DNA of 20,262 nt from Alistipes sp. (GTDB lineage: Bacteria; Bacteroidota; Bacteroidia; Bacteroidales; Rikenellaceae): positions 10,436 through 30,697 of the forward strand of contig JAFLRS010000003.1 in assembly GCA_022511355.1 (NCBI GenBank), read 5' to 3'. The position numbers were made by a program, and so were the translations under genes. The notes beneath the pieces are model-generated. The model had not been told where the DNA came from. It saw only the letters and a list, made by a program, of their open reading frames with translations, and made no database searches. The stretch's first letter is position 1. The number at the start of each line of letters is the position of its first letter. Shown here in pieces: positions 7,224 to 14,526 of this stretch.

Positions 7224-8447
7224 ATGGAACTTAAAGAGCGATTCTTAAGATACGTCGCGGTAGATACCCGCTCCGACGAAAACAGCGACACCTTCCCCTC
7301 GACGGCAAAACAGTTCGATCTGCTCAATATGCTCGTCGAAGAGATGCAAACCCTCGGTCTGGAGGATGTTTCAATCGACAAATACGGCTACGCAATGGGC
7401 ACCATTCCCGCAAGCAAAGGCTGCGAAACGGCTCCCGTAATAGGATTCATCGCGCACGTGGACACCTCGCCCGACATGAGCGGCGCCGACGTGAAACCGC
7501 GCATAATAGAAGACTACGACGGCGGAGACATCGTTCTGAACGGCGCTCTCACGATGCGGGTGGCCGACTTCCCCGAACTGACTTCGTTCAAGGGTCATAC
7601 CCTCATACACACCGACGGAACCACACTCCTCGGAGCCGACGACAAAGCCGGAGTGGCCGAAATAATGACCGCCGCAGAGTATCTGATGTCGCACCCCGAA
7701 ATCAAACACGGCAAAATACGCATAGGATTCACCCCCGATGAGGAGATAGGACGCGGTGTCGATTACTTCGACGTGGCCGCATTCGGAGCCGACTTCGCAT
7801 ACACCATGGACGGAGGTTTCGAAGGCGAACTCGAATACGAAAATTTCAATGCCGCTTCGGCCAAAATTACCGTGCAGGGACGCAACGTTCATCCCGGCTA
7901 TGCCAAAAACAAAATGATAAACGCCATAGAGGTGGCCTGCGAACTCAATGCCCTGATTCCGGCCGACGAACGTCCGCAACACACCGAAGGCTATGAAGGT
8001 TTCTATCATTGCGTGGGATTCAGCGGAACAGTCGAAAAAGCTCAGATAAACTACATCATACGCGACCACGACGCCGACCGCTTCGAACAGAAAAAAGTGT
8101 GGATGTGGAGCTGCGTCGATATGCTTCAGAAGCGTTACGGACAAGACGTGCTGTCGCTGGTCATAAAAGACCAGTACTACAATATGCGCAAAATGGTGGA
8201 ACCGCATCCGCAAGTTATAGACAAGGCCCTCGAAGCCATGCGCGAAGCCGGAGTACAGCCCATCGTGCGTCCCATTCGCGGCGGCACCGACGGCGCACGT
8301 CTTTCATTCATGGGTCTGCCCTGCCCCAACATCTTCGCCGGAGGCATGAACTTCCACGGAAAATTCGAATACTGTTCGCTCGACTCGATGCACAAAGCCG
8401 TAGATGTAATAGTCAATCTGGCCAAACTCTGGGCAAAAAAACAGTAA
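7224..8447 (+). CDS. pepT: Peptidase T (tripeptide aminopeptidase)
   Basis: PepT, 407 aa, a cytoplasmic di-zinc M20 peptidase that removes the N-terminal residue of tripeptides. The expected metal and catalytic residues are present and nearly all match Salmonella numbering: His78 and Asp80 in FIAHVDTSPD, Asp140 in LLGADDKAG, Glu173/Glu174 in FTPDEEIGRG, Asp196 in YTMDGG, and a C-terminal His378 in GGMNFHGKFEY. The lid-domain substrate residues lie in NVHPGYAKNKMINA and RPIRGGTDGARLS. The length equals the family norm (about 408 aa). It sits 25 nt downstream of the OPT transporter and 18 nt upstream of nadE, so it is almost certainly in one transcript and would hydrolyse the imported peptides. 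Confidence 0.97.
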   Translation: MELKERFLRYVAVDTRSDENSDTFPSTAKQFDLLNMLVEEMQTLGLEDVSIDKYGYAMGTIPASKGCETAPVIGFIAHVDTSPDMSGADVKPRIIEDYDGGDIVLNGALTMRVADFPELTSFKGHTLIHTDGTTLLGADDKAGVAEIMTAAEYLMSHPEIKHGKIRIGFTPDEEIGRGVDYFDVAAFGADFAYTMDGGFEGELEYENFNAASAKITVQGRNVHPGYAKNKMINAIEVACELNALIPADERPQHTEGYEGFYHCVGFSGTVEKAQINYIIRDHDADRFEQKKVWMWSCVDMLQKRYGQDVLSLVIKDQYYNMRKMVEPHPQVIDKALEAMREAGVQPIVRPIRGGTDGARLSFMGLPCPNIFAGGMNFHGKFEYCSLDSMHKAVDVIVNLAKLWAKKQ

Positions 8448-8465
8448 ATGTAGACAAACTTCCAT

Positions 8466-10388
8466 ATGAACAAGTACGGATACATGAAGGTGGCGGCAGC
8501 TGTGCCCATAGTGCGAATCGCCGACTGCCGACACAATGCCGAGGGAATAATCGCCCTCACGCGGAAAGCCGCCGAACGACAGGCCGATGCAGTACTCTTC
8601 CCCGAATTGTCGATTACGGGCTACACCTGCGGAGACCTCTTCGCACAATCGGCTCTGCTCGCCGCAGCCGAAGAGGCCGTGGCTCTGGTCCTCGAACATA
8701 CCGCCGACCTGCCCATACTCACCATATTCGGCGCACCGGTGGCCGTCAGCGACCGCCTCTACAACTGCGCAATAGCCGCAGCCGCAGGCAAAATCATAGG
8801 CATCGTCCCCAAAATACATCTGCCGACATACTCCGAATTTCATGAACTGCGATGGTTCGTGTCGGGCGCCGGCACCGAAAACTCCACCATCACCTACTGC
8901 GGCCAAACCGCCGATTTCGGATGCGACCTCCTCTTCGACCTCAACGGCGTAAGATGCGGAATCGAAATATGCGAAGATTTGTGGGTGCCCATTCCGCCCT
9001 CGTCGTTCATGGCCATGAACGGAGCCAAAGTGATTTTCAACCTCTCGGCTTCGCCCGAACTCGCCGGCAAATACACCTACCGTCACAATATGGCCGAACA
9101 GCAGTCGTCGCGAACTCTGACAGCCTACGTATATTCATCGGCAGGATTCGGAGAATCGTCCACCGACTCGGTATTCTCGGGCAACGTCATGATTGCCGAA
9201 TGCGGACAGCTGCTCGCATCGTGCGACCGCTTCTCCACCGAAGAACAACTCGTCGTCACCGACATCGACACCGAACTCATCGGCAACGAACGACGCCGAC
9301 GCAACACCTTCTCCTCCAATATGTTCACTCATGACTACACAATCGAACACGTGGAGTTTCCCGACAAAGCCGAACACGAACGTTTCGACCGTCACGTGGA
9401 ACCGTACCCCTTCCTGCAAACCGACTCCGACCGCAAGTCGCACTACGGCGAAATATTCGACATCCAAACCCTCGGCCTTATGCGCCGACTGGTCCACACG
9501 GGATGCAAATGCGCCGTTCTGGGAATCTCGGGAGGACTCGACTCGACATTGGCTCTGATGGTTACGCTGCGCGCTTTCGACCGTCTGGGACTCGACCGCA
9601 AAGGCATCATCGGCGTGACAATGCCCGGATTCGGAACCACGCAACGCACCAACAACAACGCTACAACCCTCATGAAGGAGGCGGGCATCACCTGCCGCGA
9701 AATATCGATAGTCAAAGCCTGCGAACAGCACTTCGCCGACATAGGTCTCGACCCCTCGAACCGAACCGTCGCCTACGAAAACGCACAGGCCCGCGAACGC
9801 ACACAGATTCTGATGGATTTGGCCAACATTCACAACGGTCTGGTAATCGGAACCGGCGACATGAGCGAAGCCGCCCTCGGCTGGGCTACCTACAACGGCG
9901 ACCATATGTCGATGTACAACGTGAACTGCTCGGTGCCCAAGACCCTGATTCGCAAAATAATAGAACATTTAGCCGAAATCGAATCCAACTCCGTTACGGC
10001 CGCCGTGCTGCGCGACATCGCCGATACACCCGTGTCGCCCGAACTGCTCCCCGCCGAAAACGGAGAAATAGCACAGAAAACCGAAGATATAGTAGGTCCC
10101 TACGAACTGCACGACTTCTTCCTCTACAATCTGCTGCGGCACGGATTCTCGCCGGCAAAAACCGAATTCCTCGCCCGTCAGGCTTTCGGCGGCAAATACT
10201 CCAAAGAGACGGTCCGCCATTGGCTCAAGGTCTTTATCAAACGGTTCTTCTCGCAACAGTACAAGCGTTCGGCTACTCCCGACGGACCCAAAACCAGCAG
10301 TCTGTCACTCTCGCCGCGCGGAGACTGGAGAATGCCCTCCGACGCCTCGGCTCGCGAATGGCTCGATGCCGCCGACATCCTCGATTGA
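8466..10388 (+). CDS. nadE: Glutamine-dependent NAD(+) synthetase
   Basis: NadE, 640 aa, the two-domain form that amidates nicotinate adenine dinucleotide to NAD+ using glutamine. The N-terminal nitrilase-type glutaminase has the triad Glu47 (FPELSITGYTCGDLF), Lys116 (VPKIHLP) and Cys169 (GIEICEDLW). The C-terminal ATP-pyrophosphatase domain has the P-loop SGGLDS (residues 355-360), then GVTMPGFGTTQRT, YENAQARERTQILMDLAN and GTGDMSEAALGWATYNGDHMSMYN. I keep the first ATG because MNKYGYMKVAAAVP resembles other Bacteroidales NadE N-termini; a second ATG at 8484 is possible. It is co-transcribed with pepT (18-nt gap) and ybaK (14-nt gap). Identification is secure. Confidence 0.97.
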   Translation: MNKYGYMKVAAAVPIVRIADCRHNAEGIIALTRKAAERQADAVLFPELSITGYTCGDLFAQSALLAAAEEAVALVLEHTADLPILTIFGAPVAVSDRLYNCAIAAAAGKIIGIVPKIHLPTYSEFHELRWFVSGAGTENSTITYCGQTADFGCDLLFDLNGVRCGIEICEDLWVPIPPSSFMAMNGAKVIFNLSASPELAGKYTYRHNMAEQQSSRTLTAYVYSSAGFGESSTDSVFSGNVMIAECGQLLASCDRFSTEEQLVVTDIDTELIGNERRRRNTFSSNMFTHDYTIEHVEFPDKAEHERFDRHVEPYPFLQTDSDRKSHYGEIFDIQTLGLMRRLVHTGCKCAVLGISGGLDSTLALMVTLRAFDRLGLDRKGIIGVTMPGFGTTQRTNNNATTLMKEAGITCREISIVKACEQHFADIGLDPSNRTVAYENAQARERTQILMDLANIHNGLVIGTGDMSEAALGWATYNGDHMSMYNVNCSVPKTLIRKIIEHLAEIESNSVTAAVLRDIADTPVSPELLPAENGEIAQKTEDIVGPYELHDFFLYNLLRHGFSPAKTEFLARQAFGGKYSKETVRHWLKVFIKRFFSQQYKRSATPDGPKTSSLSLSPRGDWRMPSDASAREWLDAADILD

Positions 10389-10402
10389 CACTACACGCAA
10401 CA

Positions 10403-10891
10403 ATGGCTGCAAAAATCGACAAAACCAACGCCGCACGTATACTCGACCGTGCAAAAATAGGCTACGAACTCATCCCCTACACAGTGGACGAAAACAACCT
10501 CGCAGCCACACACGTAGCCGAACAACTCGGCGAAGATATAGCCTGCGTATTCAAAACACTCATCCTTCACGGCGAGCGTTCGGGCTACTTCGTATGCGTA
10601 ATCCCCGGCGACCGCGAAGTCGATTTGAAAGCCGCAGCCAAAGTCTCGGGCAACAAAAAAGCCGACCTCATACCCATGAAGGATTTGCTCGCCGTAACCG
10701 GCTACATCCGCGGAGGATGCTCGCCCGTCGGCATGAAAAAAACCTTCCCGACATTTTTCCACTCCTCGGCCCTGCAACATCCATTCATATATATAAGTGC
10801 GGGCGTGCGGGGACTACAGCTCAAAGTCGAACCGCAACCGCTCATAGAGTTCGTCAAAGCCCGACTGTGCGACCTCGTCAAAGAGCAATAA
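10403..10891 (+). CDS. ybaK: YbaK/EbsC-type Cys-tRNA(Pro) deacylase
   Basis: Single-domain trans-editing factor of 162 aa that hydrolyses mischarged aminoacyl-tRNA, typically Cys-tRNA(Pro) made by ProRS. The open frame extends far upstream through nadE in another frame; the ATG at 10403 (MAAKIDKTNAARILDRAKI) gives the normal family length of about 160 aa. Motifs: IPYTVDE, GEDIACVFKTLIL with the catalytic-site lysine (Lys51) equivalent to the conserved lysine of E. coli YbaK, VIPGDREVDLKAAAKVSG, and the YbaK signature GYIRGGCSPVGMKK, followed by VSAG-like ISAGVRGLQL. It ends the OPT-pepT-nadE run; ffh follows after 49 nt. A role in editing is from family knowledge; exact tRNA specificity is not visible. 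Confidence 0.93.
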   Translation: MAAKIDKTNAARILDRAKIGYELIPYTVDENNLAATHVAEQLGEDIACVFKTLILHGERSGYFVCVIPGDREVDLKAAAKVSGNKKADLIPMKDLLAVTGYIRGGCSPVGMKKTFPTFFHSSALQHPFIYISAGVRGLQLKVEPQPLIEFVKARLCDLVKEQ

Positions 10892-10912
10892 GCCGATTTG
10901 GTAAAAAATTAT

Positions 10913-10920
10913 TAAATTTG
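10913..10920 (+). promoter_or_regulatory. -7 box of ffh (TAAATTTG)
   Basis: TAAATTTG matches TAnnTTTG, placing a start near 10927 and a very short leader (about 14 nt) before the ffh ATG. The only nearby TTTG (10897-10900) is 12 nt upstream, too close for a standard -33 element. No terminator follows ybaK, so read-through into ffh is also likely. Confidence 0.5.
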
Positions 10921-10940
10921 CACTCCAAAATTTTGCATCT

Positions 10941-12272
10941 ATGTTTGAAAATCTGACAGATAAGCTCGAACGCTCGTTCAAGATACTCAAGGGCGAAGGT
11001 CGAATCACCGAAATCAATGTCGCCGAAACCCTCAAAGAAATCCGCCGCGCTCTAATCGATGCCGACGTGAACTACAAAGTGGCCAAAACCTTTACCGACG
11101 AAGTAAAGACCAAAGCCCTCGGACAAAATGTGCTGACGGCCGTAAAGCCGGGTCAGATGATGACCAAAATCGTGCGCGACGAACTCGCCGCCCTCATGGG
11201 AGGCACCGCTGCCGACATAAAACTCGAAGGTACTCCCGCCGTAATCCTGATTGCCGGTCTGCAAGGTTCGGGTAAAACCACCTTCTCGGGAAAACTCGCC
11301 TCCTTCATCAAAAGCAAAAAAGGACGGCAGGTGCTGCTCGTCGCAGGCGACGTATACCGACCCGCAGCAATCGACCAGCTCAAAATTCTCGGTCAGCAGG
11401 TCGGCGTGCCCGTCTACACCGAAGAGGGCAACACCAATCCCGTGCAGATAGCCGAAAATGCAATAAAATATGCCCGACAGAACGCATTCAACGTGGTGAT
11501 AGTCGATACCGCCGGACGTCTTGCCGTGGATGAGGCCATGATGCAGGAAATCGCCGCCATAAAAGAGAGCGTAAAACCGAGCGAAACCCTCTTCGTGGTC
11601 GATTCGATGACCGGTCAGGATGCAGTGAACACAGCACGCGAATTCAACGACCGTCTCGACTTCGACGGAGTGGTGCTGACCAAACTCGACGGCGATACCC
11701 GCGGCGGTGCTGCCATATCGATACGTTCGGTCGTGAACAAACCCCTCAAATTCATATCGAGCGGCGAAAAAATGGATGCGCTTCAGGTCTTCCACCCCGA
11801 ACGAATGGCCGACCGCATTCTGGGCATGGGCGACGTAGTATCGCTCGTGGAACGCGCACAGGAACAGTACGATGAAGAAGAAGCTCGTCGCCTGAAGAAG
11901 AAAATCGTCAAGAATCAGTTCGATTTCGACGACTTCATAAACCAGATAAATCAAATTAAAAAAATGGGCGGCATGAAGGATCTGGTCTCGATGATTCCGG
12001 GCGTGGGCCGCGCACTCAAAGATGTGGAGATTAACGACGACGTCTTCAAACAAACCGAAGCGATAATCGGTTCGATGACCCCCGAAGAACGCTCGCATCC
12101 CGAAATCATAAATGCACGCCGGCGAGAACGCATCGCAAAGGGCAGCGGCACCACAATGGCCGACGTAAACCGACTGATGAAACAGTTCGAGGATGCCCGC
12201 AAAATGATGAAGATGGCCGCCGGAGCCGGAGGGAAAATGCGGCTGCCGCAAATGCCCAAATTCAGAAGATAA
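10941..12272 (+). CDS. ffh: Signal recognition particle protein Ffh
   Basis: Ffh (SRP54), 443 aa, the GTPase that binds 4.5S RNA and signal sequences and delivers nascent membrane proteins to FtsY. N domain: LTDKLERSFKILKGEGRITEIN and ALIDADVNYKVAK. G domain: P-loop GLQGSGKTT (from Gly106), GDVYRPAAIDQL, DTAGR (189-193), TKLDG (247-251) and GGAAISIRSV, then SSGEKMDALQVFHPERMADRILGMGD. The methionine-rich M domain (about 310-435) contains FDFDDFINQINQIKKMGG, SMTPEERSHPEIINARRRERIAKGSG and the final KMMKMAAGAGGKM. Length is standard. The 4.5S RNA gene is not evident nearby. The gene closes the plus-strand block at a bidirectional terminator. Confidence 0.98.
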   Translation: MFENLTDKLERSFKILKGEGRITEINVAETLKEIRRALIDADVNYKVAKTFTDEVKTKALGQNVLTAVKPGQMMTKIVRDELAALMGGTAADIKLEGTPAVILIAGLQGSGKTTFSGKLASFIKSKKGRQVLLVAGDVYRPAAIDQLKILGQQVGVPVYTEEGNTNPVQIAENAIKYARQNAFNVVIVDTAGRLAVDEAMMQEIAAIKESVKPSETLFVVDSMTGQDAVNTAREFNDRLDFDGVVLTKLDGDTRGGAAISIRSVVNKPLKFISSGEKMDALQVFHPERMADRILGMGDVVSLVERAQEQYDEEEARRLKKKIVKNQFDFDDFINQINQIKKMGGMKDLVSMIPGVGRALKDVEINDDVFKQTEAIIGSMTPEERSHPEIINARRRERIAKGSGTTMADVNRLMKQFEDARKMMKMAAGAGGKMRLPQMPKFRR

Positions 12273-12277
12273 AAGAA

Positions 12278-12305
12278 AAAGGCCCGTAACGTGTTACGGG
12301 CCTTT
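12278..12305. terminator. Bidirectional terminator between ffh and the nitronate monooxygenase-like gene
   Basis: AAAGGCCCGTAAC (12278-12290) and GTTACGGGCCTTT (12293-12305) are perfect 13-bp inverted arms around GT; the real loop must open a few pairs. A-rich sequence on the left (AAAAGAAAAA) gives a good T-run for the minus-strand transcript; the plus side has a shorter CCTTT. It lies 5 nt after the ffh stop and 3 nt from the convergent gene's stop. Confidence 0.9.
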
Positions 12306-12308
12306 CGA

Positions 12309-13391
12309 TTAGAGTCTCACCTTCTGCGAAAACTCTTCGTACTCGCGTTTGAGCGTATCCATCAGCTCCCTGACGCTGATTATGCCGTCGGCCCGCCACG
12401 CATTGGAGCCGCAAAAAGCGTAACCGCGCTGCAATTTGCCCTTGAAAGCGTTGTATAACGCCAGCATTATGCAATAGGGACTGTGCGTGACATCGCAGGT
12501 GCGGATGCAGTCGAACGGACACTCTTTGGGTCGGGTCAGTCCGGCCTTCACACGCTCCAGAAACGAACTGCGAATGGCTCGTCCCGGCATACCTACGGGA
12601 CTTTTGATGATTTCGATATCCTCCTCGCGGGCATCGATGTAGCTCTGTTTGAAGCGCGGGTCGGCATCGCACTCGTCGGTAGTGACGAATCGGGTACCCA
12701 TCTGAACCCCCTCGGCCCCCAGCGACATGATGTTGTAGATATCCTCGCCGGTGTAGATTCCGCCGCCGGCTATGACCGGAATATGACGGCCGTGCGCCGA
12801 AGCGAAATCGCCGACCTCCTCCACAACCTGCGGAACGACGCTCTCGAGCGAATAGTCGCGGTCTTCTATCTGCTCCGCCTTGTATCCGAGATGACCTCCC
12901 GCCTTCGGACCCTCAACCACCACCGCATCGGGTGCATAGCCGTACTCCGACAGCCATTTGGTGCAGAGAAGCTTCGCGGCACGCGCCGACGATACTATCG
13001 GCGCAAGTTTGGTTTTCGCGCCCTCGGTCAGAAACGACGGCAGATTCAGCGGAAGCCCCGCTCCCGAAAATATTATATCGGCCTTTTCGGCTATCGCCGT
13101 GCGAACCATATCGGCGAAATTCGACATCGCCACCATCACATTCACACCTATTATTCCGCGGCTCTTTTCGCGCGCGATACGCAGTTCGCGTTTAAGACCC
13201 TCGATGCTCGCCAACCGGTAGTCTTTCGACAAATGGCGGTAGATTACCCCCAGTCCGGCCGACGATATTACACCGATGCCACCTTCGGAAGCCACCGCAG
13301 AAGCCAGCCCCGAAAGCGATATTCCTACTCCCATACCTCCCTGAACGACAGGTACGGCAGCGCATAAATCGCCTATTACAAGTGATTTCAT
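12309..13391 (-). CDS. Nitronate monooxygenase / 2-nitropropane dioxygenase family flavoprotein
   Basis: FMN-dependent TIM-barrel protein, 360 aa, of the nitronate monooxygenase/FabK superfamily. Evidence: VVQGGMGVGISLSGLASAVA near the N-terminus, GVISSAG, GVNVMVAMSNF, the catalytic-loop EGPKAGGHLG with His167, the FMN-phosphate loops IPVIAGGGIYTGEDI and SLGAEGVQMGTRFVTTDEC. Residues 291-327 add five cysteines: CPFDCIRTCDVTHSPYC (a CX3CX3CX7C set, Cys291/295/299/307) and Cys327 in YAFCGSNAWR. That tail is not part of the classic nitronate monooxygenase fold and could bind a metal or Fe-S cluster. FabK (enoyl-ACP reductase) is the main alternative function; the true substrate is uncertain. It is convergent with ffh and has its own -7 box. 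Confidence 0.85.
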   Translation of the reverse strand: MKSLVIGDLCAAVPVVQGGMGVGISLSGLASAVASEGGIGVISSAGLGVIYRHLSKDYRLASIEGLKRELRIAREKSRGIIGVNVMVAMSNFADMVRTAIAEKADIIFSGAGLPLNLPSFLTEGAKTKLAPIVSSARAAKLLCTKWLSEYGYAPDAVVVEGPKAGGHLGYKAEQIEDRDYSLESVVPQVVEEVGDFASAHGRHIPVIAGGGIYTGEDIYNIMSLGAEGVQMGTRFVTTDECDADPRFKQSYIDAREEDIEIIKSPVGMPGRAIRSSFLERVKAGLTRPKECPFDCIRTCDVTHSPYCIMLALYNAFKGKLQRGYAFCGSNAWRADGIISVRELMDTLKREYEEFSQKVRL

Positions 13392-13428
13392 CTTTACTGT
13401 CGATTTTAAGTTCGTAATGTTGCCGATG

Positions 13429-13436
13429 CAAAGATA
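13429..13436 (-). promoter_or_regulatory. -7 box of the nitronate monooxygenase-like gene (TATCTTTG)
   Basis: TATCTTTG on the minus strand matches TAnnTTTG and predicts a leader of about 31 nt before the ATG at 13391. A TTTG lies only 14 nt upstream (13451-13454), shorter than the standard spacer. Confidence 0.5.
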
Positions 13437-13464
13437 GGAAAAAAGTCGGACAAAGGAAAGCAGG

Positions 13465-14043
13465 TCAAATCCACCCCAGTTCGTAGTAGATGATTATCTG
13501 CTCTATCATTTTATCCTCGCCGGTCTTGTCGTATCCGGTCTTGAGATTCTGACCGAACAGACGAGCGATTCCCTGCCAGAATCCGGCCACGAAACCGCCG
13601 CGGAAATCCTTAACTATCTCATAAGCCGTATATTCGGTCTCGCGGTCGATGAGCTTCACCAGAATCTTGCCCTCGTAGCTTGTCATCTTCTTCAATACGG
13701 GCGTATATTCATTCTTGATCCGCTCCTCCACCCCCTTGACATAGCGTCTCTGTTCGGCCTTGGTCGGAAGACGGCACAACTCATCCTCCATGGCCCGCAT
13801 CTCCTCGCGGGCGGTCCTGGCTATGGGATACACCTTCTTGACCGCACGAACAAGCTTCTGGTAGCGGCGCAAATCGACCGGACGGCTGTACTTGTATACA
13901 GGCAGAATGTGAACCGTAGCTATCGAATCGCCGTTCTCGACGGTCCACTCCTGATGCCAGAATCCGCGACCGCCCTGCGCGAATCCCTCAGACACGCAAC
14001 TCGCAAACCACAACAAAGCTGTTATGAAAATCGTTCTTTTCAT
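13465..14043 (-). CDS. DUF4294 domain-containing exported protein
   Basis: Bacteroidota-specific protein of 192 aa with an N-terminal export signal (MKRTIFITALLWFASCVSEGFAQ). The start at 14043 is preferred; the upstream in-frame ATG at 14067 lies within the -7 box. Cleavage could be after the GFA segment, or lipidation at Cys in FASC, though that lipobox is imperfect. The mature part shows the DUF4294 pattern: RRYQKLVRAVKKVYPIARTA, an alpha-helical charged middle, MTSYEGKILVKLIDRETEYT, AYEIVKDFRGGFVAGFWQGI, ARLFGQNLKTGYD and GEDKMIEQIIIYYELG. Function is unknown for the family. It is upstream of the nitronate monooxygenase-like gene on the same strand, 73 nt apart, and divergent from the thioesterase. 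Confidence 0.85.
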   Translation of the reverse strand: MKRTIFITALLWFASCVSEGFAQGGRGFWHQEWTVENGDSIATVHILPVYKYSRPVDLRRYQKLVRAVKKVYPIARTAREEMRAMEDELCRLPTKAEQRRYVKGVEERIKNEYTPVLKKMTSYEGKILVKLIDRETEYTAYEIVKDFRGGFVAGFWQGIARLFGQNLKTGYDKTGEDKMIEQIIIYYELGWI

Positions 14044-14064
14044 CGGGGCGATTAGGTTATTGAG

Positions 14065-14072
14065 CAAATATA
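14065..14072 (-). promoter_or_regulatory. -7 box of the DUF4294 gene (TATATTTG)
   Basis: TATATTTG on the minus strand matches TAnnTTTG, placing the start near 14058, 15 nt before the 14043 ATG. A TTTG at 14097-14100 is 24 nt upstream, a little beyond the usual spacing. It is only 3 bp away from the opposing -7 box. Confidence 0.45.
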
Positions 14073-14075
14073 CCT

Positions 14076-14083
14076 TATTTTTG
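14076..14083 (+). promoter_or_regulatory. -7 box of the thioesterase/beta-galactosidase unit (TATTTTTG)
   Basis: TATTTTTG matches TAnnTTTG and places the start near 14090, with a leader of about 32 nt before the ATG at 14122. No TTTG at the expected -33 position. Confidence 0.5.
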
Positions 14084-14121
14084 CAAATAAAAACGACAAA
14101 AACTCAACAATTATTATTCAA

Positions 14122-14526
14122 ATGCTTGAAAAGGGACTCTCCGCTACGGTACACCTAACGGTGACTGCCGACAAAACCGCTCTCGAAATAGGTTCGGGCG
14201 ACCTCGCGGTATTCGCCACGCCCGCCATGCTCGCCGCCATGGAAAATGCAGCCATGCTCGCCGTCGCAGACCGACTCCCTCAAGGCTCGACCACCGTCGG
14301 CTCGGAAATATCGGCTTCGCACATCAAACCCTCGCCCGTCGGCGCTGCCATAACCGCCACCGCCGTACTCACCCAAGTCGAAGAACGAAAACTGACTTTC
14401 AACGTGGGCGCCTCCGACAACGAAGGCATAATCGGCGAAGGGACGCACGTGCGCTTCATCGTGGATCGGGAACGGTTTATGGCACGCCTGACAAAAAACA
14501 ATCAAAACATACAGAACCCCAAATGA
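14122..14526 (+). CDS. Hotdog-fold thioesterase, FlK-like
   Basis: Hotdog-fold acyl-CoA thioesterase of 134 aa resembling the fluoroacetyl-CoA thioesterase FlK group. Residues aligned with the FlK triad (Thr42, Glu50, His76) are Thr33 in FATPAMLAAME, Glu41 in the same helix, and His67 in SASHIKPSPVG; the spacings of 8 and 26 residues are identical to those I recall for FlK. The final part has the strand LTFNVGASDNEGIIGEGTHVRFIVD. No signal peptide, so cytoplasmic. Substrate is unknown: Bacteroidota members are generic and need not act on fluoroacetyl-CoA. Its stop overlaps the beta-galactosidase start by 4 nt (ATGA at 14523-14526), so the two are translationally coupled though no shared pathway is apparent. 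Confidence 0.88.
   Translation: MLEKGLSATVHLTVTADKTALEIGSGDLAVFATPAMLAAMENAAMLAVADRLPQGSTTVGSEISASHIKPSPVGAAITATAVLTQVEERKLTFNVGASDNEGIIGEGTHVRFIVDRERFMARLTKNNQNIQNPK

Noticed and set aside
6020..7381. 453-residue open frame antisense to the OPT transporter and crossing into pepT
   Set aside because: Composition is dominated by Cys, Gly, Glu, Ser and Tyr, typical of a complement of a hydrophobic, codon-biased gene. It spans two well-supported genes.
10892..10940. 4.5S (SRP) RNA gene near ffh
   Set aside because: The gap before ffh is only 49 nt and the gap after it is filled by a terminator; no GGAA/tetraloop hairpin of SRP RNA type is visible.
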